Assembly (NCBI GenBank): GCA_015065615.1
Contig: SVPY01000028.1
Coordinates: 1-37,055, forward strand
Source: Oscillospiraceae bacterium
GTDB lineage: Bacteria > Bacillota > Clostridia > Oscillospirales > Acutalibacteraceae
Direction of reading: 5' to 3'
DNA length: 37,055 nt
Below the pieces are notes generated by a model, which was not told where the DNA came from, made no database searches, and saw only the letters and a program-made list of their open reading frames with translations. Below, in pieces: positions 22,341-31,060 of the stretch; within the stretch, counting starts at the first letter, position 1; the number at the start of each line of letters is the position of its first letter. A program made the position numbers and the translations under genes.

Positions 22341-23273
22341 ATGGATTTAAGCAAAATAAGAGGTTTTAACGTACACGGTGATTGGGGTGGTCACGGCATT
22401 ACTGAGTGGCTGAATTTCGATTCAGAGCGCTATAAGATGATGATATCAAAAGCAAAAGAGCGCTTTCCGGGTATGAACACCGCAAGAATCTGGCTTTCGT
22501 TTGATGCATATCTTGCCGATAGAACTAAATATCTGGAGAATATCAAAAAAGCAGTAACTATACTTACAGAAGCAGGTCTTAAAATCATCCCCGTTTATTA
22601 TAACGGTTGGTTTGGTATGCCTTGCTACGGTAGTTTCACTGCTGAAAATATTTTAAGCCATCAGCTTCCTATTTACGTGCGCTGTACTAAAGAAACAACT
22701 TTAGCTATTAAGGATGCCGATATTTTGATGTACGATATATCAAACGAGCCTTTAAATAATGTTTACGGCAATATCGATGCATTTAACAGGGTTGTAAATT
22801 TTTTGGAGCTTATGATAAATACTGTACGCGAAATTGACAGCAAACCTATCACAATAGGTACACAGGGTTATCCCGCTCCTCATACCCCTGAGCTTTGTGA
22901 TATTGACCGCCTTATGCCTTTGGTAGATATTTTCAGCCTTCATCCTTATAATAATTTTGATCTTTCAAGAGAAGATTTTGAAAAGCAGTTTAAAGAAGTT
23001 ATTGATTACGTGGAAGCTTTTAATAAGCCTTACCTTATTACTGAATGCGTGTGGGGTGCGCCTACTGCTGAAGGCAGAAAAAAATATCTTGAAATTGAGC
23101 TTGAAACCTATTCAAAATATAAGGTAGGATTTTTGTGTCACGCTCTTTTCACTTGCCCTGTTGCTGATTTATTCCCTGTTGAAGAAATAGACTGCTCTGA
23201 AGGCCTTTATATGGCGTTTCTTGACAGAGAATTTAACATCCGTCCGTATCACGATATATTTAATAAACTTTAA
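22341..23273 (+). CDS. GH5-like clan A glycoside hydrolase
   Basis: The 310-residue protein looks like a clan GH-A TIM barrel: RIWLSFDAY (49-57), the acid/base Glu136 in YDISNEP (131-137), SLHPY (199-203), and the nucleophile Glu235 in YLITECVWGAP (231-241). No signal peptide is visible. GH5 relatives cleave beta-mannans, beta-glucans and other beta-linked sugars; the subfamily cannot be set by eye. An ATG at 22317 overlaps bcp; I prefer 22341, with AAGGTGA 7 nt upstream. It is the last gene of the ylmH-GH110-bcp operon before a bidirectional terminator. Confidence 0.75.
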   Translation: MDLSKIRGFNVHGDWGGHGITEWLNFDSERYKMMISKAKERFPGMNTARIWLSFDAYLADRTKYLENIKKAVTILTEAGLKIIPVYYNGWFGMPCYGSFTAENILSHQLPIYVRCTKETTLAIKDADILMYDISNEPLNNVYGNIDAFNRVVNFLELMINTVREIDSKPITIGTQGYPAPHTPELCDIDRLMPLVDIFSLHPYNNFDLSREDFEKQFKEVIDYVEAFNKPYLITECVWGAPTAEGRKKYLEIELETYSKYKVGFLCHALFTCPVADLFPVEEIDCSEGLYMAFLDREFNIRPYHDIFNKL

Positions 23274-23284
23274 TAAAAATAAAA

Positions 23285-23309
23285 ACCACTCTGCTTTAAA
23301 CAGAGTGGT
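23285..23309. terminator. Bidirectional terminator between the GH5-like gene and trpS
   Basis: A perfect 9-bp stem, ACCACTCTG (23285-23293) with CAGAGTGGT (23301-23309), is flanked by TTTTTT on the plus side and TTTTTATTTTT on the minus side. Confidence 0.9.
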
Positions 23310-23319
23310 AATTTTTTGC

Positions 23320-24321
23320 TTATTTATTAATAATATAGCCAACCTTTTTCATAACCTTGCTTACTGTTTTTCTTGCAATTCTTTCAGCCTTCATGGCGTT
23401 ATCTGCAAAGCAAGCTTCAAGGTATGCTTTATCAGTGATGATCTGATTGTATTTTTCCTGAATGGGCTTTAATGTATCAGCTACAACTTCGCCTACTGCA
23501 AGCTTAAAGTCGCCGTAGCCCTTGCCCTCGAATTCCTTCTCAATTTCCTCATAAGTTTTGCCTGTAGCGCAGGAATAAATACCCATAAGGTTATTGATGC
23601 CGTCCTTGCCCTCTGCAAAGCGTACACAAGCCTCGCTGTCGGTAACTGCGCGCTTAAACTTACGGATAACGGTATCGGTGTCGTCAAGAAGTGAAACGAA
23701 GGAGTTAACGTTGGGGTCAGATTTACTCATCTTCTTGGTGGGTTCCTGAAGTGACATAATTCTGGCGCCTGTTTTGGGAATTAAAGGATCCGGAACTTTA
23801 AACGTGGGGGAGTAGAGTGTATTAAAGCGCTCTGCAATATTTCTTGTAAGCTCCAAGTGCTGCTTCTGGTCTGCGCCTATCGGTACGTAATCTGCCTGAT
23901 AAAGTAAAATATCGGCAGCCATAAGTACGGGGTAAGTGAAAAGACCTGCGTTTACATTATCTGCGTGCTTTGCAGATTTATCCTTAAACTGAGTCATTCT
24001 TGAAAGCTCACCGAACTGAGTGTAGCAGTTTAAAATCCATGCAAGCTCAGCGTGCTCGTGCACCTGGCTCTGGAGGAAAAGAATACTCTTCTCTAAATCA
24101 ATACCGCAGGCAAGAGTTAAAGCGTAGCTCTTCATAACGTTCTGTCTGAGCGCGGCGGGTTCCTGACGTACAGTAATGGCGTGTAAATCTGCCATTGCGT
24201 ATACGCACTCGTATTCATCCTGTAAAGGAATAAAATTCTTGATAGCGCCAAAGTAGTTGCCTAAGGTAAAGGTACCTGTGGGCTGAAGCATACTAAGCAC
24301 TCTCTTTTTTACTTCTTCCAT
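23320..24321 (-). CDS. trpS: Tryptophanyl-tRNA synthetase
   Basis: The 333-residue class I synthetase has the HIGH-equivalent TLGNYFG at 19-25, the tryptophan-pocket GADQKQHLELTR (149-160) and the KMSKS loop at 197-201, with normal family length. AAAGGAAAA precedes the ATG. It lies 57 nt downstream of an aminotransferase gene on the same strand. That gap is too short for a T-box leader but contains an 18-bp perfect palindrome (24339-24356). Confidence 0.97.
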   Translation of the reverse strand: MEEVKKRVLSMLQPTGTFTLGNYFGAIKNFIPLQDEYECVYAMADLHAITVRQEPAALRQNVMKSYALTLACGIDLEKSILFLQSQVHEHAELAWILNCYTQFGELSRMTQFKDKSAKHADNVNAGLFTYPVLMAADILLYQADYVPIGADQKQHLELTRNIAERFNTLYSPTFKVPDPLIPKTGARIMSLQEPTKKMSKSDPNVNSFVSLLDDTDTVIRKFKRAVTDSEACVRFAEGKDGINNLMGIYSCATGKTYEEIEKEFEGKGYGDFKLAVGEVVADTLKPIQEKYNQIITDKAYLEACFADNAMKAERIARKTVSKVMKKVGYIINK

Positions 24322-24338
24322 TTTAATTTTCCTTTCAT

Positions 24339-24356
24339 ATCCCGAATATTCGGGAT
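24339..24356. repeat. 18-bp perfect palindrome upstream of trpS
   Basis: ATCCCGAATATTCGGGAT, centred 27 nt before the trpS ATG. No T run follows on either strand, so it is more like an operator or processing hairpin than a terminator. Confidence 0.65.
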
Positions 24357-24378
24357 TCTGTTATTTATTAATTTATAA

Positions 24379-25572
24379 TTATTTATTTAAAATATCTCTT
24401 ATAAGCTGACCTAAAATCGTAATACCCTTCTCAAGCTGCTCGTCTGTGGGAGTGGAGAAATTGATTCTGAAGGCATCGCAGGGGTCGTTCTCATCCGTTA
24501 AGAATGCGGTACCGGGTACTACGCAAACCTTTCTCTCAACTGCCTTATTGCAGAAATCCTTCATATCAACGCCCTCGGGTAAGTGGCACCATGCAAAAAG
24601 ACCGCCGTCGAAGGAATCCCAAGTGATATAGGGCTTTAAGTGCTTCTCCATAAGGGAGAGGAGGAACTGTTGCTTCTTGGTGTATACTTCTCTTAAGAAA
24701 GCAAGATGAGCGTTAAAATCATATTCGGTTAAGAATTTGTAGCAAACTACCTGAGCCCACATATTGGAGTGAACGTCCTGACCCTGCTTACATACTACCA
24801 TTTTCTGGATAACGTCCTTGGGGCCGTAAGCGTAACCTACTCTCATACCGGGGGAAATAACCTTACTGAAGGAGCCTGCATACATCACTATGCCGCTGTC
24901 GTCAAAGGATTTAATTGAGGGGAGAGCCTCGCCGCAGTAGCGCAAATCGCCGTAGGGGTTATCTTCAAGAATCATAACGCCGTACTTCTTAGCAAGCTCG
25001 TATACCTTCTTTCTCTTCTCGAGGCTCATTGTAATACCTGAGGGGTTCTGGAAATTAGGTATAGTGTAAATGAAGCGGATGTTCTTCTCGGTTTTAAGCG
25101 CTTCCTCTAATTTTTCGGTGTTCATGCCGTCGCTCTCCATGGGAATGCCGCAGAGCTTTGCATTATAGGAGCGGAAGGTGTTAAGGCAGCCGATAAAGGA
25201 GGGTGCCTCGCAGATAACCACGTCACCTTCATTTATAAGGGATTTGCTTAATAAATCGGTAACCTGCTGAGCGCCGCTTGTGATAATAAGCTCATCCTCG
25301 CTAGTGCCGATATTATGTGCTGCCTTAAGATATTTCTTTAATTCGTTTCTTAAGGGAATATAGCCTTCTGTCTGGCCGTACTGCAGAGCTAAAATGGGAT
25401 TTTCTTCCATAAGCTCTCTTGAAATCTTTTCAATAGCCTCTTTGGGGAAAGCCTCGGGAGCGGGGTTACCTGCAGAAAGGGAGATATATTCGGGCATAGC
25501 TGCATATTTGAATATCTCTCTGATGGCAGAGGGCTTTAATGCTTTTACTCTATTTGAAAATATGTATTCCAT
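24379..25572 (-). CDS. Class I/II PLP-dependent aminotransferase (LysN/aminoadipate type)
   Basis: The 397-residue fold-type I aminotransferase has SAGNPAPEAFP (33-43), the PLP-ring motif ILEDNPYGDL with D204 and Y207, the Schiff-base K237 in YAGSFSKVISPG, and R244. It resembles 2-aminoadipate/aromatic aminotransferases related to the MocR effector domain, without a DNA-binding part. A broad-specificity amino acid aminotransferase is likely, and it could serve tyrosine or phenylalanine formation with the aro operon of this window, but that is inference. AAAGGATAAAATT precedes the ATG, and a consensus promoter lies at 25627-25655. trpS follows in the same direction. Confidence 0.88.
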   Translation of the reverse strand: MEYIFSNRVKALKPSAIREIFKYAAMPEYISLSAGNPAPEAFPKEAIEKISRELMEENPILALQYGQTEGYIPLRNELKKYLKAAHNIGTSEDELIITSGAQQVTDLLSKSLINEGDVVICEAPSFIGCLNTFRSYNAKLCGIPMESDGMNTEKLEEALKTEKNIRFIYTIPNFQNPSGITMSLEKRKKVYELAKKYGVMILEDNPYGDLRYCGEALPSIKSFDDSGIVMYAGSFSKVISPGMRVGYAYGPKDVIQKMVVCKQGQDVHSNMWAQVVCYKFLTEYDFNAHLAFLREVYTKKQQFLLSLMEKHLKPYITWDSFDGGLFAWCHLPEGVDMKDFCNKAVERKVCVVPGTAFLTDENDPCDAFRINFSTPTDEQLEKGITILGQLIRDILNK

Positions 25573-25626
25573 AATTTTATCCTTTCTATTATATAGTTAA
25601 TAAGCAGAAATAAAAATTCAAATTAC

Positions 25627-25655
25627 ATTATATCCCTACATACAAAAAATGTCAA
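25627..25655 (-). promoter_or_regulatory. Consensus promoter of the aminotransferase-trpS unit
   Basis: The minus strand reads TTGACA (25650-25655), a 17-nt spacer and TATAAT (25627-25632), a full match to the housekeeping consensus. Confidence 0.88.
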
Positions 25656-25758
25656 TGTTTTATTGCTTTTTAAGTTTACAGTGTATGCACCTGCCAAAAG
25701 AAAATTACATATTATATAAATAAAAATATAGAAAGGAATAAATTAAAGGTGATAAGAA

Positions 25759-25971
25759 ATGAAATATATTATTAATCTCGGTTCGGTGACCTATGCTATG
25801 AAAGCAAAAGAAATACTGTTTTCTCACGGCATTAAAGCATATATAGAGAAAAACCACCGCCAGGGCGCCTTCGGCTGCGGCTACGGCGTATCGGTAAAAG
25901 ATAAAAAGGAGGAGACTCTTAAAATTTTGAGAGAGCACGGAATAAAAGTATACTCGGTTACAGAGTTATAA
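25759..25971 (+). CDS. DUF3343 domain protein (putative Se/S carrier-like)
   Basis: The 70-residue protein has the DUF3343 pattern: an N-terminal beta strand, KAKEILFSHGIKA, and the Gly-rich Cys loop FGCGYG with C40. This small family is predicted to carry sulfur or selenium on the conserved Cys and often sits beside NifS-like enzymes. Here a cysteine-desulfurase-like gene follows after 12 nt, so the two are probably one unit. An AAGGTGAT ribosome site precedes the ATG. Confidence 0.82.
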   Translation: MKYIINLGSVTYAMKAKEILFSHGIKAYIEKNHRQGAFGCGYGVSVKDKKEETLKILREHGIKVYSVTEL

Positions 25972-25983
25972 AGGGGTGGAGCT

Positions 25984-27129
25984 ATGGTTTATCTTGATAA
26001 CAGCGCCACTACTTTTATAAAACCCCAGAACGTAAAAAACGCGGTATATAAAGCGGTTAAACTTTATTCCGTAAACCCCGGCAGAGGTAATTATGAAGCT
26101 TCTGCAAAAGCACAGGAGGAAATATACAAAGTAAGAAAGGAGATAAGTGAATTTTTCGGCGGATACGGCGCTGAGAATACGGTGTTCCTAAATAGCTGTA
26201 CAACGGCTTTGAATCAAGTGCTTTTCGGTCTGCTCAGAGAAGGAGACCACTGCGTTATCTCCGATTTGGAGCACAACGCGGTATTAAGACCTCTCTTTGA
26301 GCTTAAAAAGAGGGGAGTGGAGTTTACGGTTGCCGAAACTTTACCTTACGATAATGATAAGACCGTTGAGTCCTTCAGAAAATCAATAAAGAAAAACACT
26401 AAGCTTATAGTTTGCACGGCTGCTTCAAACGTATGGGGAATACGCATGCCCTTTGAAAGAATTGCGGCGCTTTCAAAGCTTTATGAAATTAAAATCTGCG
26501 TGGATGCCTCTCAGGCGGCGGGTATTATCCCCATAAATATGAGAGAAAGTATGATAGATTTTCTCTGCTTTCCCGCCCATAAAAGCCTTTACGGAATAAC
26601 GGGTTTAGGCGTATTGATGCTTAAAGAAGACGAAAATCTGAATCCCTTGATCTTTGGAGGTACGGGAGTAAATTCGATAAGTGAGAATCAGCCCCTGCTT
26701 CCGCCCGAAAGGTATGAAAGCGGTACTTTGAACGTGCCGGGGATATTTGCTTTAGGTGAAGGATTAAGATTTATTAAAAGTAAGGGGCTTAAAAATATTC
26801 ATAAATATGAAACGGATAAACTTAAATATCTGTATGAATTTTTAAGTAAAATGAAGGGTGTAACTCTCTATACCAAAAAGCCCGATACTGAAAATTCTGT
26901 ACCCGTACTTTCGTTTAATACAAATCTTAATTCGGAAGAAGCGGTAAAGCTGTATTCGGATTTCGGTATTGCTTTAAGGGGAGGCTTGCACTGCGCGCCT
27001 CTGGCTCATAAAAAATTCAGCACGGAAAATAAGGGAGCGGTAAGGGTCTCGCCTTCCGTATTTACAAGTGACCGTGAAATTGAATATTTTGTAAAAGTAA
27101 GCGGTAAAATAATGAAAAATAATTACTAA
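25984..27129 (+). CDS. Cysteine desulfurase-like class V aminotransferase
   Basis: The 381-residue PLP enzyme has the cysteine desulfurase/selenocysteine lyase layout: LDNSATT at 4-10, H97 in DLEHNAV, D174 in CVDASQAAG, the PLP lysine K200 in FPAHKSLYG, and a substrate-loop Cys337 in RGGLHCAPLAHK. It resembles the EF2568-type subfamily often next to DUF3343 and selenium genes, rather than IscS/SufS. It would release sulfur or selenium from cysteine or selenocysteine to a carrier, probably the preceding protein. GGGGTGGAG precedes the ATG. No selD, selA or selenoprotein gene is visible in this window. Confidence 0.87.
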   Translation: MVYLDNSATTFIKPQNVKNAVYKAVKLYSVNPGRGNYEASAKAQEEIYKVRKEISEFFGGYGAENTVFLNSCTTALNQVLFGLLREGDHCVISDLEHNAVLRPLFELKKRGVEFTVAETLPYDNDKTVESFRKSIKKNTKLIVCTAASNVWGIRMPFERIAALSKLYEIKICVDASQAAGIIPINMRESMIDFLCFPAHKSLYGITGLGVLMLKEDENLNPLIFGGTGVNSISENQPLLPPERYESGTLNVPGIFALGEGLRFIKSKGLKNIHKYETDKLKYLYEFLSKMKGVTLYTKKPDTENSVPVLSFNTNLNSEEAVKLYSDFGIALRGGLHCAPLAHKKFSTENKGAVRVSPSVFTSDREIEYFVKVSGKIMKNNY

Positions 27130-27249
27130 TAAAGAAAAATATAATAAGAAACATTTATTAAAAGTAAATAAAACTCTTTTCTTTAAGGGATAATTGTGAT
27201 AGAATTAGTATGTAGTTTTATGATTCCGAAAGAAAGGATGATAAACAAA

Positions 27250-28134
27250 ATGAATTCCATCACAGATTATTGGCAGCTGATACTCACTGTAGCCAGAAGT
27301 TTTACTTTAGTGGATGCAATTGACGTGGTTGCCGTTACCCTACTTATATACAGCCTTATAAAGCTGGTACGCGAAACAAGGTCGGGTCAGCTTATAAAAG
27401 GTCTTGTGCTGTTTATTGCAATATTCATAATCAGTAATTTCCTGCAATTGCAGATGATAAACACCGTGCTTTCCTATATTTTCCAGTTCGGCTTTATTGC
27501 GGTGCTTATCATATTCCAGCCCGAAATCAGAAAAGCTTTGGAGCAGCTGGGCAGAAGCAACGTAAGTAAATCAATTGCCGATGTGGTTACCTCCAAGGAT
27601 AAAGAGGAAAACAAAAAGCAGCTGAGAAAGCTTATCGTATCCGTAGCCGAAGCTACTCAGGCACTGCAGCAACTGCGAATGGGTGCACTTATTGTTTTTG
27701 AAAGAAAAACGAAGCTCAACGAAATAATTGAAACGGGTACTGTTGTAAACGCTGAGCCTACGGGTCAGCTTATTGCCAATATCTTCTTTAACAAAGCGCC
27801 TCTTCACGACGGCGCCATGGTTATAAGAGGCAGTAAAGTTTATGCGGCAGGCTGTATTCTGCCCCTTACCAAAAACGATTCCTTAAGCTCATCACTGGGT
27901 ACAAGACACCGCGCCGCTTTAGGCATAAGCGAAGAGACCGACGCGGTGGTAGTAGTAGTTTCCGAAGAGACCTCACAGATTTCCGTAGCGGTAAACGGAC
28001 TTCTCTCCCGAAATTATAACCGTGAGTCACTTATAAACATTCTTGAGGGTTACTTGATACCTAAGAGTGACGAAAAGAGCGAAGGCAAACTTTCATTATC
28101 ATTTTTAAAGAGAAAGAATAACGATGAACACTGA
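27250..28134 (+). CDS. cdaA: Diadenylate cyclase CdaA
   Basis: The 294-residue protein has three N-terminal membrane segments (about 8-95) and a DAC domain with DGA at 187-189 and RHR at 219-221 (GTRHRAALGISE). It makes cyclic di-AMP from two ATP, a second messenger for potassium, osmolyte and cell-wall control. In-frame starts at 27196 and 27238 are possible. I use 27250, where the protein begins MNSITDYW as usual in the family and an AAAGGATGAT lies upstream. A weak promoter with TAGAAT at 27200-27205 may serve it. The stop overlaps the start of the next gene by 11 nt. Confidence 0.94.
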   Translation: MNSITDYWQLILTVARSFTLVDAIDVVAVTLLIYSLIKLVRETRSGQLIKGLVLFIAIFIISNFLQLQMINTVLSYIFQFGFIAVLIIFQPEIRKALEQLGRSNVSKSIADVVTSKDKEENKKQLRKLIVSVAEATQALQQLRMGALIVFERKTKLNEIIETGTVVNAEPTGQLIANIFFNKAPLHDGAMVIRGSKVYAAGCILPLTKNDSLSSSLGTRHRAALGISEETDAVVVVVSEETSQISVAVNGLLSRNYNRESLINILEGYLIPKSDEKSEGKLSLSFLKRKNNDEH

Positions 28135-29473
28135 GAATACTAAGAAAAATAAATTCAAATTAAAAGATATTATTTACCGCAATACTTTTATGCTTGTTAT
28201 CTCCTTTGTTGCAGCCGTTGTGTTATGGTTCAGCCTCGCTATGAATAACACCGAGGAAAGACCCATAACTATCACCGACGTTCCCATAACCTTTGAGATG
28301 TCGCAGGATGCGCAGAACGAAGGCATCAAAATTTTCTACAAAAGTTATGAAACTGCCGACGTAAGCATCAGCGGTCTTAACGTAGGAAACATTACGGCAA
28401 ACGATTTAAGTATTAAAGCTACCTTAAACCCCAATTCCACCAAGCTTGCAGGTAACACTTTAGAAAAGGCGGAGCTTACTTTGGAGTACGGTAAAAAAGA
28501 AGGTAAGAAATATACCGATTTTACCATTAATTCAGTTTCTCCTGCTACCATTACCGTTTATTACGACAGAGTGAAAATCGCTTCATACGATATTGAGGAT
28601 ACCATTACCTATAACACGGCGGCAAACTGCTACGTTTCAAAGCCCATGCTCTCAAATACCGACGTTATTATAGAAGGTCCGGAATCTTCCATAAATAAAA
28701 TCGGCAGAGTATGCGTGGATTACGACGTGGCAGGTACTTTAACCGATACCTACAGATTCCAGAGCGCGATTACCGTATACGACCTTTACAATAAGCCGAT
28801 GAATCTTGAAGAATACTACCTCACTCTCAGCGTTGAAAAGGTAGACGTTGTAATCAACGTTATGAACAAACAGACGGTAAATCTCGACGTTACAAAGCTC
28901 AATATGCCCGCAGGCTTCAGCGACGAGCGCGTAACGATAAGTCCCGCAACTATTGATATAGCAGGTCCTCTCGAGACTATAAGCGCATACAATACCATAA
29001 TTCTGCCCGATGCTATTGATTTTTCGGATATAACTCTGGATAATAATTCATTTACTATGGAAATTCCCATGCCTGCAGGTGTAAGCAACGTTTCTAATAT
29101 AACCGAGGCGAAGGTCTATGTAAACTTAAACGGCTTTACCGAGACTACCCTGAATTTAAGCGCGGCCAACTTTAAGTTCGTAAACATTCCCGAGGATAAA
29201 GACGTAAAGGCTATTACACAGAATTTATCCGTAAAAATTACAGGCTCACAGGCACAGATAGCAAAACTCAATTCATCATCCGTTTACGGCATAATCGATA
29301 TGGCGAACTTTGCCGAAACCAACGGAAATAAGAACGTGAATATCGAAGTTGATATATCGGCAGGTACAACTTCTACCTGCTGGGTAAACGGCTCTTACGA
29401 AATTCAGGTAAACGTTGCGGATAAGCCTGAGGAGACTTCGTCCGTATCCGAAGCTGCAGTAAGTGAGGATTAA
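28124..29473 (+). CDS. cdaR: CdaR/YbbR-domain regulator of diadenylate cyclase
   Basis: The 449-residue protein has one N-terminal membrane helix (about 22-40) and then four or so YbbR-type repeats outside the membrane; repeat starts are visible as the RPITITDVPI, KIASYDIEDTI and DVVINVMNKQTVNLDV stretches. CdaR binds CdaA and tunes its activity. Overlap with cdaA (ATGAACACTGA) implies coupled translation. It ends with an Ser/Glu-rich tail. In most Firmicutes glmM comes next; here a DUF4097 protein does. Confidence 0.92.
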   Translation: MNTENTKKNKFKLKDIIYRNTFMLVISFVAAVVLWFSLAMNNTEERPITITDVPITFEMSQDAQNEGIKIFYKSYETADVSISGLNVGNITANDLSIKATLNPNSTKLAGNTLEKAELTLEYGKKEGKKYTDFTINSVSPATITVYYDRVKIASYDIEDTITYNTAANCYVSKPMLSNTDVIIEGPESSINKIGRVCVDYDVAGTLTDTYRFQSAITVYDLYNKPMNLEEYYLTLSVEKVDVVINVMNKQTVNLDVTKLNMPAGFSDERVTISPATIDIAGPLETISAYNTIILPDAIDFSDITLDNNSFTMEIPMPAGVSNVSNITEAKVYVNLNGFTETTLNLSAANFKFVNIPEDKDVKAITQNLSVKITGSQAQIAKLNSSSVYGIIDMANFAETNGNKNVNIEVDISAGTTSTCWVNGSYEIQVNVADKPEETSSVSEAAVSED

Positions 29474-29536
29474 TATTCGCTTACTGCCGCCATAAATGTG
29501 AAAGGATATTGCATAAGCTGTTTTAAGTAAATTAAA

Positions 29537-30571
29537 ATGAAAAAAATCAAGTTTAATTTCAAACCGTCTGTTTCACTGTTTGTTTTACTGTTTGCAGTAA
29601 TCATATTTTCTCTTATGTGCCTTAGCGCCTACAATATGGGCAAAGAGAGCAGCTTCGGCCTTAACGAATTTGCCGAAAGAACATACGAGTACGGTGACAC
29701 ACAGTCGGTAAAAATTATCGACAGCCTCGTTGAAGATATTACCGTAAACTGGCACAGAGGTGACGTGCAGATAATAAAAAGAGCAGGAACCTCTACGAGA
29801 ATTTACGAAAAGGCATCGGAGGAACTCGGTGAAGATCAGCACATGAGCGTTACTGTGGAGGGTACAGAGGTTACCGTAAACTGGAACGAAGATGGTGCGG
29901 GACTTAATAAGGAACTGGGCAAATGCCTTGTAATAGAAGTTCCCCTTGAAAAAACACTCTATTCCCTTACCGTTAACGCAGGTAATTCCGGAGTTTATCT
30001 CGACGGCTGCGACTCATACGATTTAAGCGTAAATACGGGCTACGGCAACGTTCAGTTCAAGAAAATCGAATCGGAGGAAGTTTATTTCAAAACCGTAAAA
30101 GGCGCTGTAATAGGCGAGAATTGTGATTTTGAAAGCCTTAAAGTACGCTCTACAGACGGTAGGATTAAGCTTAACGGCTGTAACGTGTACGGTCTTGACC
30201 TCTATTCAGGCACAGGCGAAATAAGTTTTGAAGGCGATTTTGCTTCTCTTAAGGCTAAAACCTTCAGTGGCAACATAAGCGCGGAAACTACTTATAAACC
30301 CAAGGATATAAACGTTTCCACTACAAACGGAAATATTTTGCTGGACCTTCCCTCCAATATTTCCGCGAAGGGTGAATATAAAACCGTAAGCGGTGAATTT
30401 ATTACCGATTTCACTTTCAAGGATAAGGGCGAAAATATAATCGCCATAAGCTCTGAGGAAAATGAGCTTAATTTAGCATCAAGCTCAGGTAATATCACTC
30501 TTAATAAGGGTGAAAAATCCGTGGAGAATACTTACTTTAAGAAGGTTCTGGGTAAAGACGAAGAAGAATAA
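29537..30571 (+). CDS. DUF4097-family membrane-anchored beta-helix protein
   Basis: The 344-residue protein has a signal-anchor helix (about 11-33) and an outside region of repeated short strands (VNAGNSGVYLDG, VNTGYGNVQFKK, GTGEISFEG, TFSGNISAET, TTNGNILLDL, SSGNITLNKG) typical of DUF4097, a right-handed beta-helix of unknown role often tied to envelope stress. The ribosome site is weak. It is 63 nt after cdaR and probably in the same operon, in the position normally taken by glmM. A role at the envelope beside c-di-AMP signalling is inference. Confidence 0.78.
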   Translation: MKKIKFNFKPSVSLFVLLFAVIIFSLMCLSAYNMGKESSFGLNEFAERTYEYGDTQSVKIIDSLVEDITVNWHRGDVQIIKRAGTSTRIYEKASEELGEDQHMSVTVEGTEVTVNWNEDGAGLNKELGKCLVIEVPLEKTLYSLTVNAGNSGVYLDGCDSYDLSVNTGYGNVQFKKIESEEVYFKTVKGAVIGENCDFESLKVRSTDGRIKLNGCNVYGLDLYSGTGEISFEGDFASLKAKTFSGNISAETTYKPKDINVSTTNGNILLDLPSNISAKGEYKTVSGEFITDFTFKDKGENIIAISSEENELNLASSSGNITLNKGEKSVENTYFKKVLGKDEEE

Positions 30572-30578
30572 TAAAAAT

Positions 30579-30611
30579 AGGATCCGAAGCTACCGGTTTC
30601 GGATCCTTTTA
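30579..30611 (+). terminator. Rho-independent terminator of the cdaA-cdaR-DUF4097 unit
   Basis: A 10-bp stem AGGATCCGAA (30579-30588) with TTCGGATCCT (30598-30607) has a 9-nt loop and ends in TTTT. Confidence 0.88.
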
Positions 30612-30640
30612 ATATTTATAAGCAGTAATAAGGGAAAACA

Positions 30641-30670
30641 AAAAAGCCCGAAGGCAAAAAGCGTTCGGGC
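30641..30670 (-). terminator. Rho-independent terminator of acpP
   Basis: On the minus strand GCCCGAA (30664-30670) pairs with TTCGGGC (30646-30652), followed by TTTTTTG. It starts 27 nt after the acpP stop. Confidence 0.85.
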
Positions 30671-30697
30671 AGTAAGTTACATATTTAATTTATGAAA

Positions 30698-30928
30698 TTA
30701 AGAATGAGCTTCAATATACTCAACGATATCACCGACGGTTCTGAGGTTTTCAAGCTCCTCCTCGGGTACTTCTTCAATACCGAAATGTTCTTCAATAGCC
30801 ATCATGATTTCAACTAATTCCAAAGAGTCCATGTCCAAATCATCGATAAGATCTGTAGCCATAGTGATTTCGTCCGGATCAACACGTACATCTTCAGCAA
30901 TAATTTCTCTTAAATCATCAAATACCAT
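30698..30928 (-). CDS. acpP: Acyl carrier protein
   Basis: The 76-residue acidic protein has the ACP fold with the phosphopantetheine-attachment Ser35 in DLDMDSLELVEIM. It carries growing acyl chains in fatty acid synthesis. A frame opening at 31006 would add 26 residues, but the ATG at 30928 has a strong AGGAGG and gives the normal length. It stands alone, with its own promoter and terminator, not in a fab cluster, so it could also serve a second acyl pathway. Confidence 0.95.
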   Translation of the reverse strand: MVFDDLREIIAEDVRVDPDEITMATDLIDDLDMDSLELVEIMMAIEEHFGIEEVPEEELENLRTVGDIVEYIEAHS

Positions 30929-31024
30929 ATATTTTTCCTCCTGAATTAAAACAATCTTAGAATTTTTTATAGACAAAAAGAATCCAAAGTGGTAAAATTG
31001 CTTCATTGCAATTCCTATGATTTC

Positions 31025-31053
31025 ATTCTATTTATATATGAATAGTTTGTCAA
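31025..31053 (-). promoter_or_regulatory. Promoter of acpP
   Basis: The minus strand reads TTGACA (31048-31053), a 17-nt spacer and TAGAAT (31025-31030), about 95 nt before the ATG. Confidence 0.82.
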
Positions 31054-31060
31054 TACATAT

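Noticed and set aside
7718-23273. Integrative element or prophage carrying the glycan island
   Set aside because: No integrase, transposase, tRNA target or flanking direct repeat is visible, and terminators and promoters are of the host type.
24322-24378. T-box riboswitch upstream of trpS
   Set aside because: Only 57 nt separate the genes; there is no room for a specifier stem, T-box sequence or antiterminator.
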